Below the pieces are notes generated by a model. It did no database searches. It was not told where the DNA came from and saw only the letters and a program-made list of their open reading frames with translations. Below, one piece after another: positions 34,920 through 37,009 of a stretch of 37,009 nt of DNA; the stretch's first letter is position 1, and every line of letters starts with the position of its first letter. A program made the translations under genes and the position numbers. Origin of the DNA: Chitinophaga pinensis (GTDB lineage: Bacteria; Bacteroidota; Bacteroidia; Flavobacteriales; Flavobacteriaceae); contig CAMCDQ010000019.1 of the NCBI GenBank assembly GCA_945873505.1, forward strand, positions 1 to 37,009. The letters run 5' to 3'.

Positions 34920-34950
34920 AGTTTATAAGTTTATAATTTATCCTTTAGTT

Positions 34951-35667
34951 ATGAAACAATTATTGATAGTATTTGCATTTATTTTTACAACATCTATTTT
35001 AGCGCAATCTGATTTTAATAAATTAGATGAAAACGGTAAGAAAAATGGCGTTTGGAAAGGTGTTTATGAAGAATCAAAACGTCCTCGATATGAAGGTACT
35101 TTTGAACACGGAAAGGAAATAGGTTTGTTTACTTATTTTGAAGATTCTAAAGCTTCATCGATAATGGCGACCCGCGAATTTAATAGCAAAGACAATTCGG
35201 CATACACTATTTTTTACGATCAAAAGAAAAATAAAGTAAGCGAAGGAAAAGTGATAAATAAAATTCACGAAGGGACTTGGACGTATTATCATGAAGCTTC
35301 AAAAATAATTATGACTTTAGAAAACTACAAAAACGGAAAATTAGAAGGTTTAAAAACAATTAATTTTCCTTCTGGAAAAGTGGCAGAATTGACCAATTAT
35401 AAAAACGGAATCAAGGAAGGAGCTTATAAAAAAATCGCTGAAAATGGTGTTTTACTTGAGGATTCATTTTATGTAAATGGCGAAATTAATGGCGTTTCTA
35501 CTTTCAAAGGTCCTGATGGATTAGTCGTAGCAAAAGGAATGTTCAAGCAAGGAAAAAAAGTTGGAATTTGGTTGTTCTATGAAAACGGAAAATTAGTAAG
35601 TAAAGACAATTTCAATACACCTCGAAAAAAATTCCAAAAACGAGAAGCAATTAGAAAAGAGGAATAG
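34951..35667 (+). CDS. Secreted MORN-repeat protein (YwqK family)
   Basis: A 238-residue protein with a signal peptide (LLIVFAFIFTTSILAQ) and about eight MORN-like repeats of pattern NGKxxGxWxxY..G. Examples: NGKKNGVWKGVYEE, HGKEIGLFTYFED, NKIHEGTWTYYHE, NGKLEGLKTINFPSGK, NGIKEGAYKKIAENG and QGKKVGIWLFYENGK. Databases often label this family 'toxin-antitoxin system YwqK antitoxin' after one Bacillus gene, but nothing here supports a toxin-antitoxin role: no toxin gene is adjacent and the protein is exported. A basic C-terminal tail (PRKKFQKREAIRKEE) is notable. Function unknown. Confidence 0.82.
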   Translation: MKQLLIVFAFIFTTSILAQSDFNKLDENGKKNGVWKGVYEESKRPRYEGTFEHGKEIGLFTYFEDSKASSIMATREFNSKDNSAYTIFYDQKKNKVSEGKVINKIHEGTWTYYHEASKIIMTLENYKNGKLEGLKTINFPSGKVAELTNYKNGIKEGAYKKIAENGVLLEDSFYVNGEINGVSTFKGPDGLVVAKGMFKQGKKVGIWLFYENGKLVSKDNFNTPRKKFQKREAIRKEE

Positions 35668-35696
35668 TTGAATTAAAATTCACAAGAATACCACCT

Positions 35697-35725
35697 TTGA
35701 AAAACTAAAATTTATGGTATCTTTA
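35697..35725 (+). promoter_or_regulatory. Candidate mnmA promoter
   Basis: TTG (35697-35699), 18 bp, then TATCTTTA (35718-35725), one mismatch from TAnnTTTG. The -7 box is inside a small dyad GGTAT-ctttac-ATACC. Confidence 0.45.
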
Positions 35726-35765
35726 CATACCTTTTTTAGGTTTTAAATCTTTCAAAAAAATACAA

Positions 35766-36953
35766 ATGAAGCGTGTAGTAGTTGGACTTTCTGGTGGTGT
35801 TGATTCAAGTGTTGCGGCCTATTTGTTGCAACAACAAGGATATGAAGTCATTGGACTTTTTATGAAAAATTGGCACGATGATTCTGTTACAATCTCTAAT
35901 GAATGTCCGTGGCTTGAAGACAGTAATGACGCACTTTTGGTAGCCGAAAAATTAGGAATTCCTTTTCAAACTATTGATTTAAGTGAACAATACAAAGAGA
36001 AAATCGTTGATTATATGTTCAACGAATATGAAAAAGGAAGAACCCCAAATCCTGATGTTTTGTGCAATCGAGAAATTAAATTTGATGTTTTTATGAAAAT
36101 CGCTTTAAGTCTTGGTGCCGATTTTGTTGCAACGGGACATTATTGCAGAAAAGGAGAAACCGAAGTTAATGGTAAAAAAGTATTTCAATTGCTTACTGGC
36201 GCTGATAATAATAAAGATCAATCGTATTTTTTATGTCAATTGTCGCAGGAACAATTATCTAAATCTTTGTTTCCAATTGGGGAATTAACCAAGCCAGAAG
36301 TTCGTGAAATTGCAACTCAAATGGAATTGGTTACAGCCGAAAAGAAAGATTCGCAAGGATTATGTTTCATTGGAAAAGTGAGATTACCAGAGTTTTTACA
36401 ACAAAAATTACAACAAAAAGAAGGATTGATAGTTCAAATTGATAAATCCGACTTGGTTTATAATAATCAAGAATTACACTTTAATTCAATCGAAGAAGAA
36501 TTAGCTGCTGAAGCTCGAAATATTCCATACAACCCTGAAATGGGAAAAGTGGTTGGAAAGCATCAAGGTGCACATTATTTTACAACAGGACAACGCAAAG
36601 GATTGAATGTTGGTGGGACAAAAGATCCTTTGTTTATTATCGCTACGAATGTTGAAACTAATACAATTTATACTGGTTTGGGAAAAGTACATCCTGGATT
36701 ATTCAAAAAAGCATTGTTCATTGAAAAATCTGAAATTCACTGGATTCGCGAAGATTTGGCTTTAGCCAATGGAGAAACGTTTGCTGTAATGGCTCGAATT
36801 CGGTACCGACAACCTTTGCAAAAAGCAATTTTACATCAATTTGAAAGTGGAATGTACGTTCAATTTGAAGAAGCGCAATCCGCAATTACAGAAGGGCAAT
36901 TTGTTGCATGGTATTTAGAGGACGAATTAGTTGGTTCGGGATTTATTTCTTAA
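35766..36953 (+). CDS. mnmA: tRNA-specific 2-thiouridylase MnmA
   Basis: A 395-residue enzyme that thiolates uridine 34 of the Lys, Glu and Gln tRNAs. The PP-loop is SGGVDSS (9-15). The two catalytic cysteines are present: Cys100 in [16 protein letters not shown] and Cys200 in [10 protein letters not shown], both in family context. TGHYCRK and DQSYFL are further signatures. The C-terminal beta-barrel includes [12 protein letters not shown] and RIRYRQP. The length exceeds E. coli MnmA by about 25 residues, mostly a Gln/Lys-rich loop near 215-250. It is probably monocistronic. Confidence 0.96.
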   Translation: MKRVVVGLSGGVDSSVAAYLLQQQGYEVIGLFMKNWHDDSVTISNECPWLEDSNDALLVAEKLGIPFQTIDLSEQYKEKIVDYMFNEYEKGRTPNPDVLCNREIKFDVFMKIALSLGADFVATGHYCRKGETEVNGKKVFQLLTGADNNKDQSYFLCQLSQEQLSKSLFPIGELTKPEVREIATQMELVTAEKKDSQGLCFIGKVRLPEFLQQKLQQKEGLIVQIDKSDLVYNNQELHFNSIEEELAAEARNIPYNPEMGKVVGKHQGAHYFTTGQRKGLNVGGTKDPLFIIATNVETNTIYTGLGKVHPGLFKKALFIEKSEIHWIREDLALANGETFAVMARIRYRQPLQKAILHQFESGMYVQFEEAQSAITEGQFVAWYLEDELVGSGFIS

Positions 36954-36977
36954 TTTAGTATTTTAAAAACTATTTAA

Positions 36978-37009
36978 ATGAAAAAAACAATATTGATTCT
37001 TTTCTTATT
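36978..37009 (+). CDS. Start of an unidentified gene, cut by the window edge
   Basis: Ten complete codons, M-K-K-T-I-L-I-L-F-L, then a partial codon. This looks like the start of a signal peptide or lipoprotein signal, 24 bp after mnmA. Nothing more can be said. Confidence 0.45.
   Translation, partial: MKKTILILFL

Noticed and set aside
34951..35667. An antitoxin, as the YwqK label would suggest
   Set aside because: The protein is exported and made of MORN repeats, and no toxin gene lies beside it.

Overview
The window looks like chromosome from a Bacteroidota bacterium of the Flavobacteriaceae, most likely Flavobacterium or a close relative. The support is: AT-rich DNA; no Shine-Dalgarno sequences but repeated TAnnTTTG promoter elements; a gliding-motility gldI gene; a type IX secretion sorting domain; paired type II-like and type III glutamine synthetases; dual-domain cyclophilin-FKBP isomerases; and abundant flavobacterial intergenic hairpin repeats. 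No rRNA, tRNA, CRISPR array or phage gene was seen.

Layout. 1-8.3 kb is housekeeping: the N-terminus of an M1 aminopeptidase, a LOG-family nucleotide hydrolase, uvrA, a ClC chloride transporter/channel and an AcpH-like protein on the minus strand, then divergent glmM ending at a strong terminator. 8.38-12.42 kb is an accessory segment between glmM and the glutamine synthetases. It holds a DUF3703 gene, a DUF6702-like protein, a YHYH/T9SS secreted protein and a parDE toxin-antitoxin pair. Two homologous 130-bp repeats and several short palindromes are embedded in it. 12.4-18.5 kb has divergent glutamine synthetases (type II-like and GSIII), an OmpA-like protein, a PurM-like protein and a small conserved gene. 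18.5-19.25 kb is a dense array of 28-bp hairpins (X and Y) built around a GIY-YIG nuclease gene. 19.2-21.4 kb has an amidohydrolase, a candidate Flavo-1-like RNA and a small unknown gene. 21.4-27.0 kb is a tight minus-strand run exbB-exbD-crcB-nrnA-gldI-PPIase-PPIase closed by a bidirectional terminator. 27.2-37 kb is plus-strand housekeeping: guaA, a LysM protein, an OsmC-like protein and DUF3820, then pyrG-yidC, a YwqK/MORN protein, mnmA and the first codons of one more gene.

The most interesting signal is at 18.5-19.25 kb. Hairpins X and Y are diverged inverted copies of each other with compensatory stem changes. In three places they form a 64-bp X-8 nt-Y unit. In a fourth place a complete GIY-YIG nuclease gene sits between X and Y, 3 nt from one arm and 11 nt from the other. 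This resembles a small mobile element with non-autonomous derivatives, comparable in layout to REP/RAYT systems but with a GIY-YIG enzyme. Two further elements at 9161-9218 and 12298-12337 share the TTGTCAT terminus. A second, unrelated family (130-bp repeats at 8385 and 11399) adjoins two small cargo units, DUF3703 and parDE, each bounded by short perfect inverted repeats.
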